Assembly: GCA_016987375.1 (NCBI GenBank)
Contig: PJRA01000216.1
Span: 1,632,696-1,696,695 of the forward strand
Direction: 5' to 3'
Origin: Brachionus koreanus
Lineage: Eukaryota; Rotifera; Eurotatoria; Ploima; Brachionidae
DNA: 64,000 nt
Shown here: positions 40,187-55,508 of the stretch, in pieces
Layout of the letters: each line of letters opens with the position of its first letter
Position numbering within the stretch: the stretch's first letter is position 1
Notes under the pieces: generated by a model
What the model saw: the letters and a program-made list of their open reading frames with translations, nothing else
The model's database searches: none
What the model was told of the DNA's origin: nothing
Position numbers and translations under genes: made by a program

Positions 40187-43100
40187 CTCTTTGCCTTTGC
40201 CAAGTCTTGTTATATTTAACTTTAAAGATCAGATTGAAATTGAAAGTTGATAAAACTTCTAAACAAAACTCAAAGATTGTTTTTAATTGAATTAGAATTT
40301 ATGAAAATTGAAATTACACAATTGCCAAAAACTAAATTAGGCCAAAATTTTAGCCCTATTATTTTGTTAAATATACGGCTTATGTTCTCATTTAACAATG
40401 GAAGAGACCCGGTGCGAAATATTGCTATCGCTTAGATTGACTTGGAATTTAAGAATAAAATCTAAACTAGAAAAACAGAGTTTTATAAGAGACCTTTTTA
40501 TTTATTTTTCAAAATAGGATATTTAATTTGGACATTAAGAGAGTGAAAAACGAGAGAATATGATTGATAAAAAGTATTTAGTACGAAAAAAGAATTATTT
40601 GTAGTAATTAAACTGCAATGAAGCTCATTTTTGAGACACCCTTATCTACCATTAAAAATATCCAATATACAAATTAATAGAAACAATATATTAAATTGAA
40701 ATTAAAATTTTTGGTGTCATTAAAATTAATTGAAACGTTTAAATCGATTATATTTTTATATTAGTCCAAATTTCAATTACAAGGTACCCTAGTTCTACAA
40801 TAAGATCTTCTTTTTTTCTAGAAAATAAAATAAAAGTTTTTGAGTTTTAAGTATACTTATTAAATTGAGCTTCCGAAAATGCTTGAAAAAAAAGTATTTA
40901 CTTAACAAGATGCAAATAAAGAGAAATCGATACCCCGTATCCAAATAAAATGACTTTTTTGAGATCACATGTTATACCATTTTTGGGTTTTATAGGCAAT
41001 TAACTTAATCACTTTTAGATTCTAAAAGATTTTATAAAATAATAAACTTGGCGTATAATGGTGTTTATAATTTATAAGCTTTGACAACTAGCTAATGATG
41101 CCAAAGGTATCCAGTTATAAATCAAATATTAATTAATCTTTGTTTTTTTTTTCTTAATTTTCATAGTCAATTTCACTAATCCTTTTTTAATTGTTGATTT
41201 ACCAACATTTTTTGATTGAAAGTCCGACTTATAATCATTTTGTCTACTTTAATTTTAGAAATTTTTAATAATTTATTTTGTTCCTAATTGGAACATAACC
41301 CCAACTTTATTATATAAAAAAAATGGTCCTAAAAAAAGAAGAAAAAAAATTTATTTTTTTTCTATTTTTACTTTTAAAAAATAAAAAAGAGTAGAGTTTT
41401 TATTTTTGTACTTGTTTGATATGACAGATGATTCATCAGAGTCCTATATTTATTTCGAAAAAGAATTCAAATGATGAAATATATTAATTCTGCTTCTTGA
41501 TTTTGTTAATTCATGAATAAAAAAAACTGTGCTAATTCTCAAGTGTAATGATAATCAAATTTATTTGCAAATATCTCACTAAGTTTGGTCTTGCTCATTC
41601 ATCCTATTGATTTTTAATTTTGTTGAGAAACTTAAAATGATAAAATTGCTCTGTGGGAATCGAGCTTAATAAAAAAAAAACTCTAATTCCTAGAACTTAA
41701 TTTATCTGTTACCTAATTAAAACTTTTTTATTTTTGCTATAAGCACTCTTTTTGTCAGAAATAAATCCACTTAATGAAAGTGTAACTTAAACAAAGTACA
41801 ATAAAATTTGTTTAAATACTTTATTCTAATAACGCTTGTATAAATATCTTATCTGACTATCAGGTATCCAGAAAATGAGAGTAATATATTTAATGAGCAT
41901 AGTGTTTTGACGGATTCAACAAAAGAATAAAAATTAATAACCGAAACAAGGCTCCAATAATCCAAAACCAAAGTGCCTGCTATAAAAAATTGATCACTAT
42001 TCTAGACAGCGATATGAGTTCAGAAGAAATATTTTTTGTGAAATTTCGCCTATTTTTTATTTGGTAGTTTAGTGTTTACCGATTTTTCTTTAAATATTGA
42101 TCTTGCTAATCGAATATCCTTTTTCTATGACCAAATGAAAACACAAAAATGAACTGCTTTACTTTGTATCTAATATTTACAAGTTTTAAGGTAAACATTA
42201 GGTGTATGGCTTCGGCAAATTTTGAATAGATTGTCCAGGAAAATGGTACAACTAAAAATGAACCATGCTACAATTTGATCAATATTTAAAACGCTTTTAT
42301 TGAAAGATAAACACAAACTAAACAAAAATAATTCAAATAATTCCTCTTGTTTTAGTATTTTTATATTCTAGATTTGACATGTTCGAGTCTTGGATGGATA
42401 TGTTGCCAGTTGTTGGACACGATTACTAAGATGAATTAATTAAAATTTAGACGATAATAATTTTATAAACTTTTTTCTTGCTTGTTTGATGCTGAAAAGC
42501 TCATGTTTTCTTTTTTTTTATTAATTGATTCATTGTGAGCATACGTCAGTTTTAGTGATTGATTTGAAATAGTCGATCAAGCTCGAATATAGAGTAAAGA
42601 TTAATGAATTATTTGATTCGCTTTTCTGTTAATAGTGACTTGGAAAGAAAAAAAATTATACCATGAATATTGAGAGAGGGCCAAAGTTTTAATATGTCAA
42701 ATGAATATTGATCAAATATAGAAATTTTGCATTTGCACATCAAATCTGACAACTACACGCAAAATGCGAAATTTCAATTTTTTTAGAACCTCTATTTTGT
42801 CAATTTTTTCTTTTGAGTAAATTTGACTAAATAGGCTCGAGGAAAGAAGCTAAATGGTCCTAAATAAAGCTAGTTAAAAAAAATTTAATATTTAAATGAC
42901 AAATTAGATTAATCACTAATAATTTAGTTTAATTAAATTCAATATCTCTAGGTGCTTATTGAAAGAATTTTTAATTATTTTGTCCAAGATACCAACTAAT
43001 TTGGGTGCTTATTTTATTCAAAATTAAATTAATTAATCTATGTACTTAAAATAATTTACTGGCTTACATTTAAATTTTTTTTTAAAAAAAAGATAAATTT

Positions 43101-45514
43101 TTTGGACCAATTCTAACAAAAATTAGAATACTGTAATTAAGTCTATGGCACTACCAAAATTGATCTTTTGGCTTTAAAAAGATAAAATTGACTTAAGGCT
43201 TAGCAATCTTTTGGAAAAAAGCATTTTCAAAAATGCCCTCCGGTTCTTAAGGGCTACAAGACATATTGATTATTTTGTGAAACAAAAAAATAAAAAAATT
43301 CTCGCAATTTCAATTGAATTTAAAAACAGCTTTTGATTAAAAAAAAAGGAAATCTTTAAAAAAATTCGGATGTTAAAGACTTGAATTAAAAATCAAATCT
43401 TGACATTTCCTTTATAGCACAGCTGACATTTTCGATTACATTTAGGCTTTGGAAATTTTTCAAAACTGGTTATTGCTTTGGAATATAAATGAGACTAATC
43501 AAAGTTAATAATTATTTTAGCATCAAGCTTTAAAGGTAAGAACCTGGATAATTGACATTTTGGATAGAAAAATTAAAATAAACCCACAACATTTATCTAG
43601 AATTATTAAAGTGAATTTTAATTCTTGTTTTATTTAATAAGCTCAGATTTCTCCAAAAAAAATATTCAAAATAAAACCTCACATTCAATTATTGTTAGAA
43701 AAAATGGCTTTAAACATAAATATTAAAGTGTTCATAATCAACAATAAAGAAAAATAATAAAAAGGTGAATCATACTTAAATGATAGGTATTCTAATCAAG
43801 GATGCAGCATAAGTTTCCGATAAAAAAAATTGTTGCTATTCAAAAATTCAAAAGAACAATTAGAATTTTTCTAAATTGACAAAAAATATCCTAAGATTTT
43901 TGTTAATTTTCTTTTTAGTTTTTTTCTTTATTGATTCTTAGAGTTGATAAAATTTGTTTTTCTTTCATAACGCTTTTTTATTATTAAAAAAATAAAATTA
44001 TTAGAAAAAAAATTACTATTTTATTGACGAATTGATTTTTTTTTATTTAAAAAAAGAAAAGATTAAATTATAAATAAATGTTTTCTAATAAGAAAAAAAT
44101 CAATCCATTAATTTTGATTGATTCTATCGTAGCTATGCCTTAAATGAGTAGCTAGAATATTAGTAGTTACAATTTTTATGGAATTTTTCATTCTTAAAAA
44201 GAAATTAAATATAGGAACCAAATTTTGTGAGATTAAATATTCTTCAAAATTAAACTAAATATTTTTTGATTGAAAAAAATATGAAACTTTAATAATTTAG
44301 TAAAATAAAATTTAAAGTTTTATTTTAAATCAAGCACTTCAAAATAATTTTAAATCATATACTTAAATTCTGGAGAACGTCGTTCTAATAATGTCAAATC
44401 TCTTACTTAAATTGAAAAATATTTTCTTTCTTGAGCTCTTTATTTTTAAACAAATTTAAAATCTAAGATTACATTAAGCTTTAATTCAAAAATCTACAAG
44501 CAACAATCTTAGAACTCGAAAAAGTTCTTTTTCGAGTTAGTAAAATATTTTTTATATTTTTGAAATAAATATGAGAAAATAAAGAAAATTTGAAAACAAT
44601 TTTATAAAAATATATAAAATAAAAGTTTCAATTTTCATACAAAATCGCTTTTAATGACTATAAAAGCGATTTGAATATTGCAAAAAACCTAAGGGATGAG
44701 AAAAACTTAATTTATAAAAAAAATAAATCAGATTCTTAAATACTCCCTAGATGCTTTAAACTAACCAAGTCAAATAAGAAATATAAATCAAATTTTGTTT
44801 AAATTAAATTAGATCCTAAATGTAGTCTCTCTGAAACCAGGTAGAGCAATTAAAATGAAATTAATATTTATTATTTTTTAGAAAAGCAAATATCTTTTGT
44901 TTATAAACTTATGTGCGCAAAATTTAATAATTTGTTTTTATCAAATTTTTGTTGTCTTTATCCTATTTAAGTTAAAATTTATAATCAAATTTTATCACAA
45001 TCGCTTTAGAATTTTAATCATTTTTCTCATGCCAAAGCTTAAATTGTTTAAACACATTCGAAATGAGCATCTTTCAAACAAGGAATAGAACTAATTCAAA
45101 CATATTTTCCGGAATCATGAAGCAATAAGATTCAAATTAAATGGTTCAAATCAAAATCTTTCTATGCTTCAGTTAACACTTTTATGATTCAAATTAGTCA
45201 GAAAATTTGATCTATTGAAAGATTTTATTTGCATATTCTCAATATCATGATAGCGCATCGATCAAATGAAATAAAATCTTATGAAAATAAAATGAGTTTT
45301 CACTTAGGTAGCGTTTAAAAGTGCTTCTTTTGATGAAAAATATATTGAAAATGTTCTCATCATACTTTATTTTGTTCTTTGAAAAAAAAAATAATAAAAA
45401 GCCATAAATTTTTACAATAGCCGGTTAATTGAATTTTATTAAAATATACTTTTTTTTTCTATATAAATATAAATATTTTAATAACAATATTCATTTTGAA
45501 ATATATTTTAAAGA

Positions 45515-47125
45515 TTATTTGAGATATTTAAGTAACAAATACATTAATTGTTCTTCTGAAGAGCTTAATTCAGACTCTTGAACGTCATTAAAGTATTCTT
45601 CAGAGCGTTGGCCTTTACCGTTCCATTCAAAATATTCAGTTCTTCGTTTCTCCTAAAAATAAAGTGTTAAAAATAACTTAATTGAATTTTTTTTTGTTTA
45701 AAAACCGTTGATGATTCACTAATTGATTCCATTGTTGGCTCTTCTTTGTAATTACGCGGTCCTTTTTTAATATAATCCGGAATTTCATAAGTTCCATGCA
45801 ACACAAGTTTGAAATTAGTCAAGCGGCCAGAATTACTTTTTTTGCTCTTGATTAAATAAAATTTTAAATATTTTTCTCTAATAAAATTGATTTTTTTTTT
45901 AAATATTAAGCTAAAAACCAAATTACTCTATCATTAATACGTATCGTCCATGTTCCACTCGGATCCTCGCCCCATGTATGAACAGACATGAAAGGCCAAT
46001 TGACAAAACCACTCACTGATGTATCACCGGATCTTTCCGAAAGTAGCATTGTGTTTGTTCCATTAGGTGAAGTGAGATTTAAATGCAAGTCGCCTCGATG
46101 ACTATACTCAATAGTTACATAAAGTTGAACATGCTCTAGATAACGAATATGATTGTTTTCTTCTCCAATACATCCTGTTGACTTAATGTCAATTTGAATT
46201 GGACTTCCTGTTGTCAATTCACTTAAAATAAAAAATCATTTTAAATTCTATTATTTTACAAAACAAATGCAAATATTTACACTGGTTTAAAATTGTTTGG
46301 TATAACTTCACATATTCTTTTGGCTGGTACAGTTTTCCAATTAATTGCTGAGTCTATTAAAGCCGAGGCGTCCAGCAAACCGAAGCCAAATCTCGAATTT
46401 ACTTTGAAACCTGCAGCATTGGTTTTCCAGCCAGGATTTTGTTTCAAAGGACTATACTGAGATGTCCAAGCTACCAGGTGTTGCATGTCTCTCCAAGTCA
46501 AATTGGGACTAGAAATATTTTTTAAATATTCGTCTTTTTTAAAATTAATCTTAATTTACTTTGCTTCGAGAACTAATGCAAAAATTCCGGCAGCGAGTGG
46601 TGCAGATGCTGATGTTCCAGTGTGTCCATCGGTACATTTGTTATGCAAATCAGCTGTGATCTTTACGAAAAGATTAAAAAAAAAAAAAAATTCTCTTTTA
46701 CTCACAATTTTTTGGTCTGAATAAGCTCCACTCGAATAGGTAGTTGCCATTGTTGATGCACATTTTTCAGCATACCATGGTGAAAGTTGATGTTCTGAAG
46801 CTGAACTAATCGAAATTGTGTAAATAGATCCAGTGTAGCCATCGCAATCACAGTTATCACCATGACGTCCTCCATTTCCCGATGCCCAAACATAAATAAC
46901 TCCTTTTCCGTTGCGACCCTTTAATTAACTCTTTTAGATTTTATTTTTTAAAATTTTTAAATTAAATTTACTTCGGTTATTCCTTTAATAAAGGCCTCTG
47001 TGGCCAACGTACCGGGTCCTTCAACAGTTCTGCCATCATCATTTGGTCCCCAACTGGATGAATAAATGTCTATGTACTTGTGTTTGAAAGCAATAGCCTG
47101 AGCTTCTGTTCGATCTGTAACTCTT
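45515..47125 (-). CDS. PCSK1: Prohormone convertase PC1/3-like, 3' part (5' end lost in gap)
   Basis: Seven exons run from the gap: 47125-46972, 46918-46706, 46660-46560, 46508-46281, 46221-45927, 45846-45706 and 45652-45515. They encode about 422 C-terminal residues. The subtilisin part has [22 protein letters not shown] with the oxyanion Asn (PC2 has Asp there) and the catalytic Ser in [13 protein letters not shown]. The P domain follows ([22 protein letters not shown]). The C-terminus has a helix ([15 protein letters not shown]) resembling the granule-sorting tail of PC1/3. [10 protein letters not shown] and SPWYAEKC favour PC1/3 over furin. The enzyme cleaves prohormones at dibasic sites in secretory granules. 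The catalytic Asp and His and the prodomain must lie in or beyond the gap. Confidence 0.92.
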
Positions 47126-48015
47126 NNNNNNNNNNNNNNNNNNNNNNNNNNNNNNNNNNNNNNNNNNNNNNNNNNNNNNNNNNNNNNNNNNNNNNNNNNN
47201 NNNNNNNNNNNNNNNNNNNNNNNNNNNNNNNNNNNNNNNNNNNNNNNNNNNNNNNNNNNNNNNNNNNNNNNNNNNNNNNNNNNNNNNNNNNNNNNNNNNN
47301 NNNNNNNNNNNNNNNNNNNNNNNNNNNNNNNNNNNNNNNNNNNNNNNNNNNNNNNNNNNNNNNNNNNNNNNNNNNNNNNNNNNNNNNNNNNNNNNNNNNN
47401 NNNNNNNNNNNNNNNNNNNNNNNNNNNNNNNNNNNNNNNNNNNNNNNNNNNNNNNNNNNNNNNNNNNNNNNNNNNNNNNNNNNNNNNNNNNNNNNNNNNN
47501 NNNNNNNNNNNNNNNNNNNNNNNNNNNNNNNNNNNNNNNNNNNNNNNNNNNNNNNNNNNNNNNNNNNNNNNNNNNNNNNNNNNNNNNNNNNNNNNNNNNN
47601 NNNNNNNNNNNNNNNNNNNNNNNNNNNNNNNNNNNNNNNNNNNNNNNNNNNNNNNNNNNNNNNNNNNNNNNNNNNNNNNNNNNNNNNNNNNNNNNNNNNN
47701 NNNNNNNNNNNNNNNNNNNNNNNNNNNNNNNNNNNNNNNNNNNNNNNNNNNNNNNNNNNNNNNNNNNNNNNNNNNNNNNNNNNNNNNNNNNNNNNNNNNN
47801 NNNNNNNNNNNNNNNNNNNNNNNNNNNNNNNNNNNNNNNNNNNNNNNNNNNNNNNNNNNNNNNNNNNNNNNNNNNNNNNNNNNNNNNNNNNNNNNNNNNN
47901 NNNNNNNNNNNNNNNNNNNNNNNNNNNNNNNNNNNNNNNNNNNNNNNNNNNNNNNNNNNNNNNNNNNNNNNNNNNNNNNNNNNNNNNNNNNNNNNNNNNN
48001 NNNNNNNNNNNNNNN
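47126..48015. other. Assembly gap (890 N)
   Basis: This run of N interrupts the convertase gene and probably holds further exons of it. Confidence 1.
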
Positions 48016-51000
48016 TGGGTTTAGTTTATTAGCTAGCTTAAATAAATACGAAATTTTTTAAATGAATGCTCCCATTAGAAAGGACTTATCGATGTTTCTC
48101 CCAAATGAAATTCGATAAATTAAAACGAATTATTAAATAGCTTGATTGATAGATCTCATTTGCTAATGTGAATTATGACATAAGTTTAGATAAAATAATG
48201 TTTTAAGTAAAAAATAAAATAAAAGAGAAAATAATAATAAATTTTATATAGTCGAATATTTAATCCTTAATTAAAATTTCTCAATAAATTGAAAAAGACA
48301 TAAGACTTTAAGTCATTTCAATGAATATTTAAAAATTACGACGATTATCTCATTTATTCCGCTAGTTGGGTTTTTTATTTTTTTAATTAAGATCTAAATC
48401 AAGGTGGTTTAAGGCTAATTACATTGATTTATTCTCAAATCATTATTTCATATTATGAAGAGATTAGATTTTCTTAAAATTTTGACTTGAAATTTGAAAT
48501 ACTATCTAATTTTTTAAGGGTAATTAATTTTTGTTTAATGATATTTTTGATCGTTCATTCTAATATGACTAATTTTAGAAAGCAATTAGCAAAGTCTGAA
48601 AACTGTTGAACTGATTGAGATATATCCTAGTATATCGATATTGTCTTACCGTATTGTTTAAGAACAAGCATAAGCATATTAAAGAGAAATTGCCCTAGTT
48701 TAAAATATTTTATTTAATCATCTTAGCAACCATTTTAAAATTTCTAATTTATTTAAATTGGTGATTAATAAAATTTTATTTTTTTGACTAAACCCAAAGC
48801 AATACAAAATAGAAAAAAATAGATATCTCTTATTTAGAAAAAATTTTTCCACTAAATTTCATTTAATAAATAAAAATTGAATTTTAATCAAAACCTTTAA
48901 AAAAATTCTGATTTAAAAAATTTCTAGTATTTAGATTTGATCTTTATTTTAATTAAAATTTCGAAATATTAGTTAATTCTAAATTGAGAAATACTTAGAT
49001 TTTAAAATGGCAATAGTTTTTATTTTCATATTATCTGAATGACAATAAATGCATATTGACGAAATATCAGACTAATTTAAAATTGGATTTTTATTATTTG
49101 CATTGTAGATTACCATGCAATCATAGAGGAAAAAAATCAAATAAAAAGAAATGTTTCCTGATTTAAAATGGAATAGCAATAAAAAAAAGAAATTATTTTA
49201 TTGACAACCAAAAAGCATAGCTGATCTGCATGAATTAGAATTATTCGATTTTTTTGCCTAAAATAAAACTCAATAATTTAGAAAAATATTTAAGTTATTT
49301 GATCTTGGAAACAAAATCTTATCGGTTTAGTTAATCATTTCGTGCTTGGCTTTCGTCATTAGGCACTTTTTAATTAATTATTTAACCATTTATGAGTAAA
49401 TATTTTTTTAAATAATTAATTTTTTTTATTTTGAAAAAATAATATGCAAATCAAAGAAGCCGAATTTGTTTTATCATTGAGACAGAATATCGATTTTTAG
49501 AATAAAAACTAAAAATCTAAAATCAGAGGAAAACTTTGGACTAAGGGGCTCCGGAAATTTTATATTAAAATATAATTAAAATAAGATATCGTAATTATGG
49601 GATTTTTTCTCGGGAGGAACATTAACGTAATTGAAATAGCTCTCTTTTTTGGTTTAGATCCTGCACTAATTAAGGATTACGGCATTTAATGGAAAGGCGT
49701 TCGATCGCTAATGAAACAAATTAATTAGGCATAAGAAAGCATTGCATGATTTTGATAAGCAAAACATCCTCAAATAAAAACAGAAGAAAATATTTTTCTT
49801 TTCGAATAAAATTCAATTAATTTTCTTGAGTGTCTTCTCTTTTATCTTAATTAAAATTTAGCTCTTAAAAGCATAGGAAAAAATATTGAGACAACAAGCT
49901 AAAATTGTCATAGTTTAGAATGTATTTTTAAAACAACCCTCTGAGAGCAATTATTTGATTTTAATTAAAATAAAATTAATAATTCAAAAGCTAACCCTGA
50001 TTATTTGGCAATATTGTTTCCATTTCGACAAGAGGTTTACATTATATTACGAAAATCTAAAAATTAAACATAAAACGTTTAAATTGATTGCTTACATCAA
50101 TAAGTATCCAAATGGATTTTAAACAAAGCAATCTATTTTTTGTTTCATCTATCATAGTGCAAAAAGTAATTATTATTGCTATTGACTTGAATTCCCACAC
50201 AGACTGAATATTTTATAATTTAAAAATAGGTGATGATTCTAATCATTTTGAATCTTTATGCAAACTTTTTTTAGTAATAATTTGAGAATTTTTACCTTTC
50301 TTCTCTAAATAACCTTTAAAAAGAATTTTTGCTTAAATGAATAAAGACTATAAACTAGTAGGCTTAAGGAGATTTTGATTAAGAAAAAAAAATAAATTAT
50401 TAATTTTGTGAGTAATAGGAAATTGATTTTAGATTAAGAATCCTTACAAAGCCTACGACGTTTTGCAATTATCAAAAATCTATTTTTTTTCTTTATCAAG
50501 AGACTTCTTTTTTAGAATAATTAAATGACTTTTCAGCCAACAAAAAAAATATCTGTTACGACACATCATGAGTATTCATATTTTTGTTATTTTACAAACT
50601 AATCGAAAATGAAAAGACAAGTTTAATTAGAGAGACCTGTGAGTTTATTTTCCAAATTTAACAAATAAATTTAGATTTTTAGGTGAACTTGAACAAAATT
50701 ATTGAATTGTTCAAGTTTTTCAAGAAAAAATTAATTTTGTTTTTTTTTGCTATAATTGGTTCAAATACCACATTGTTATAAATTTTTGTTATAATTAATT
50801 TTTGTGCTTAAAAGAAATGTTATGATTAAACTATTGTTCTACTAAAGAATTTAATTGCTTCTTTTTTAAAATATATTAAAAATGATTTTTTTAATTTTTG
50901 ATTTCGTTTGATCACTTAAATAGCTTTTTTTAGAGATAAAATTATCAAATCTTATGCCATTAATATAATTCGACACATTTTATTTTAAAAAGAATTATTT

Positions 51001-51494
51001 TTAAAATTTTATTGCTTAAATTCTCTTTAGAATTCATACATTTGGGTTGATTACTAAGGGATTACCCAAATTTGACAGAAATAAAATTAAAGCATTATCA
51101 CTTTTAACAAATTTTGATTAAACATAAAAATTAAATTTTTTTAAAGTTAATTTTTTAAGATTCAAACAATTTTCTCATAATAATAAAAATTGATAAATAA
51201 TGAATTCAGATTTTTTTGAAGTTACTCAAATATTAAAAAAAAAAGAACAAACTCTAATTTTTTTCTAATATCATTTTAATTTAATGAATCATTAATAAAA
51301 AATGTTTTTAAATAAATGAAAGTATATTCATATGACTTTAAATAAAATGATTTAAAGTTTTCGAAATAAATTTTAATTACTAGAATTTTTAACATTATAA
51401 TCTTATACAATAAATCAATACATTTATTTATTTTGATAATTACCAGGGTGAATTTAAATCGATTTTAAAAAATATATTAACTTAACTCATCTTG
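48016..51494. other. Noncoding, possible convertase 5' region
   Basis: AT-rich with no credible ORF on either strand. It may be intron or promoter of the PC1/3-like gene, whose N-terminal exons I could not find here. Confidence 0.4.
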
Positions 51495-52143
51495 TCTCAA
51501 GATTCCGTATTCAGAAGGCTTAGGAATCTTGATTCAAAACGATTTAAAATGGCATTCTCAAGTTTACTCAGCAGTCTCAAAAGGCAACAGAATACTTGGT
51601 CAAGTTCTTCATGGTATTAAATTTCGGACACAGATGGTCATTAAATTACTTTATACAAGTCTTGTTAAGCCTCACTTAGAGTATGCTATTCCTGTATGGT
51701 ATCCATATCTAGAGAAAGATAAAAGAATTCTAGAGGCTGTTCAACGAAGAGCTACTCGTGCTATCTCCGGTTTTAAAGATATAAACTACAACGATAGACT
51801 AGAGGCTCTAAACCTGACGAATTTAACCGAAAGGCGAATGAGAGGTGACTTAATGTTTAAAGTTAAAAGAAATATTGATCACATCAAATGGCAATCTCCA
51901 CTCACTTTTTCAAGCAGAAGTACAAGAGGTCATTCATACAAAATTAAAAGAGAAATAATCAAATATTGTGCCCAAAGATACCACTTTTTCACAAACCGTG
52001 TAGTAAATGGCTGGAATAAGTTGGGAGTGGATGCAGTGGAAGCTCAATCTAGTGATATTTTTAAAGCAAAAATAGACAAAGCTTTCATTATATTTTTTGC
52101 ACATAATCTGTTGTCAGATTTACGCATTTATGCGTTGCTATAA
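51495..52143 (+). mobile_element. 5'-truncated LINE, intact reverse-transcriptase C-terminus
   Basis: An open frame of about 215 residues starts in the conserved LGILIQNDLKWHSQV block, continues through LLYTSLVKPHLEYAIPVWYP and KRILEAVQRRATRAI, and ends with the FFTNRVVNGWNKLG tail typical of the C-terminus of CR1/L2-like non-LTR retrotransposon ORF2. There is no internal stop or frameshift, so the copy is fairly young. The RT catalytic core and endonuclease are missing, so it cannot move by itself. There is no native start codon. I found no clear target duplication. Confidence 0.82.
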
Positions 52144-52521
52144 ACCACTATACTATACAGTACTGCTGTTTGTTTTAAATAATTAATAAAAACTAATATT
52201 CAAAATATTTTTATTATTTTAAAATTTTTCAAAATTGAAAAATAAATATAGTCTTATAAATTGATAAAATTTTAGAATCATTTTCTATGAATCAAAGTAT
52301 TTTATTAGTCACTAATAAGGCTAATAAAATGCCTATTTTAAAAGCAAGACAATATAATTAAAAAACTTCTAAAACAATGCATATACAAATCTTTTTTATG
52401 CAGAATGCAATATTTTGAAAAAATTAGCTGCATAATAATTGTTAACGTGTAATATATTGAGGTATAATATAATCAAAAATTAAATCATTTTAATTTATTT
52501 CTAAATGGAATTTTATACTAG

Positions 52522-52572
52522 TAAATGGTCGGATCGTTCAAACTTCCGAGTCTCATTTATGCAGACCATTTA
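52522..52572. repeat. 51-base hairpin with 9-bp perfect stem
   Basis: TAAATGGTC (52522-52530) pairs with GACCATTTA (52564-52572). The interior can form a second short stem (CGGA/TCCG). It is less AT-rich than its surroundings and lies 220 bases upstream of Rab6. It may be a structured RNA or transposon footprint; unknown. Confidence 0.5.
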
Positions 52573-52793
52573 AAATATAGTAATTATTTATTCAAGAAAT
52601 AAATCTATACATAAAATCATCACTAGAGAGTACATACCATAAAGATTGAAATTAAAATAAAAAATTCATTTGGAAACTTGAGTCAAATAAAAAAAAAGGA
52701 CTTGGATAGAGAAGAATAAATAAAACTGATTTTTTTAATTTTAGAATTTAAATTAGAAGAAAAAAAGAACACGCTGAATTTAAGATCTGGAAG

Positions 52794-54000
<1,207 letters not shown>

Positions 54001-54864
54001 AGCATTCATGCTATCAGAATTATTAATATTTTTTCTAATTTCTTATTTCTATTTTATCAGAAGGCTTTTTTATTGTATTTATTAATAAAAAGTAAAGTTT
54101 TCCACTGATTTCATGAAAAAATCAAATTATTAATGCATTTTGGCGTATTTAAAAGATGAATATTTTTTATTTTATAAATTTAATGATGAAATCACGAATA
54201 AAATTAAAAATTTAAAATAATTTTTACTTTGAAAAAAACCTACGATATAAATTCGAAATTTGTTTTTTGTAAATTTTTTAATTTAAAATATATAAGATTT
54301 CAAGAATTCATTTCCAAGTTCACTTGGGTATATCAATTTTTTTCACTAAATATAAGTTATAAATCTTTGAATTTATTAATATATTAGAATAAAGCTTGAT
54401 TTTAATTGAAAATAATTTTTAAATAGACATTTTTTTTAAATTTAGTTTCTTTTTTAGTAAAAATAAAACCAGACTCAAAAATAAAAGTCATTTTTGAGTG
54501 GAGTCAATGACTTTGGCAATTTTTTTCATAGTTTAAAAGTTAAAAATAGTTTTTTATAATTATTTGTAATTTTTTATTTTTTAAATTGTATTTTTTTTAG
54601 TAGAAAAAAATTTAAAAAAATTTCAACTCAAGACATGGGCTTTGTTAACAAAATCGAACATTGGAAATGTACTAATAGAAGATAAGCTTAATTTTATATT
54701 CAAGAAAAAAATTTAAAGCTAAGATACTGATCTAGCAATTGGAACAATCTAAAACGGAATAAATTTATTAAGCTTTTTGTTTAATTGAAAAAAAAATTTA
54801 AAAAGAATTTAAATTAAAACTTTAAACATTCAAGAGAAAAATTTGCATTATTCGTAAAATTTTT
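54001..54864. other. Intergenic between Rab6 and histone H4
   Basis: AT-rich, with no ORF. It includes the Rab6 3' UTR, with AATAAAAAG about 85 bases after the stop as a likely polyadenylation signal. Confidence 0.5.
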
Positions 54865-54880
54865 GGTCCTGAAAAGGACC
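54865..54880 (-). terminator. Histone mRNA 3' stem-loop (H4)
   Basis: On the minus strand the sequence is GGTCCTTTTCAGGACC, a full match to the metazoan histone stem-loop consensus. It lies 28 bases past the H4 stop codon. SLBP binds it in non-polyadenylated histone mRNAs. Confidence 0.93.
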
Positions 54881-54908
54881 GGGGTGAAATATTTATTTGA
54901 TAGCATTT

Positions 54909-55223
<315 letters not shown>

Positions 55224-55296
55224 TTATTTCTTTTTAAAACAGATTGATTATTTTTATGTGAAAGAATGAATGAAAATTTGCACAAAATTTCAATTG

Positions 55297-55304
55297 TATT
55301 TATA
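55297..55304 (-). promoter_or_regulatory. TATA box of histone H4
   Basis: TATAAATA on the minus strand, about 77 bases before the H4 ATG, a similar spacing to the TATA boxes of H2A and H3 in this cluster. Confidence 0.7.
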
Positions 55305-55463
55305 GGGTACTAATCTGAGTGTTCATAATTTGAAATAAAGTTCAAAGACAATCGAAATTTTGTTCATAATTTAGCTTTAGAAAATTATTCAAAACTAAAA
55401 TAATATTTTGAAAAATTAAAATTTTTTATTCAAACACTAAATTAATACATGAACTAAAAACTC

Positions 55464-55508
55464 CATTTTGATGCGAAGCGTCACAATGCCGTGCTTCTAA
55501 ATCAAAAT
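55464..55508. repeat. Inverted repeat in the H2A-H4 spacer
   Basis: ATTTTGAT (55465-55472) pairs with ATCAAAAT (55501-55508), and inside it GAAGC (55475-55479) pairs with GCTTC (55493-55497). The sequence is less AT-rich than its surroundings. A related piece (GCACGATGCTTC then CGATTTTGAT) follows at about 55533. The rest of the spacer (55305-55826) is AT-rich with nothing else recognised. Confidence 0.5.

Larger units (their letters stand above)
32941..45514. other. Intergenic desert, part 2
   Basis: AT-rich with no recognisable genes. It contains ATT-type microsatellite stretches (about 33090-33135 and 33311-33330), the LINE-derived insertion with a 102-bp duplication (35847-36211) and a 30-bp direct repeat pair (40049-40186). 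Short ORFs here look random. Confidence 0.5.

Noticed and set aside
44897..45088. 63-codon plus-strand hydrophobic ORF
   Set aside because: Low-complexity Phe/Ile/Leu/Lys composition typical of random AT-rich DNA; no family features.
47080..48024. Plus-strand open frame across the second N block
   Set aside because: Artefact of the gap; the real coding strand there is minus (convertase).
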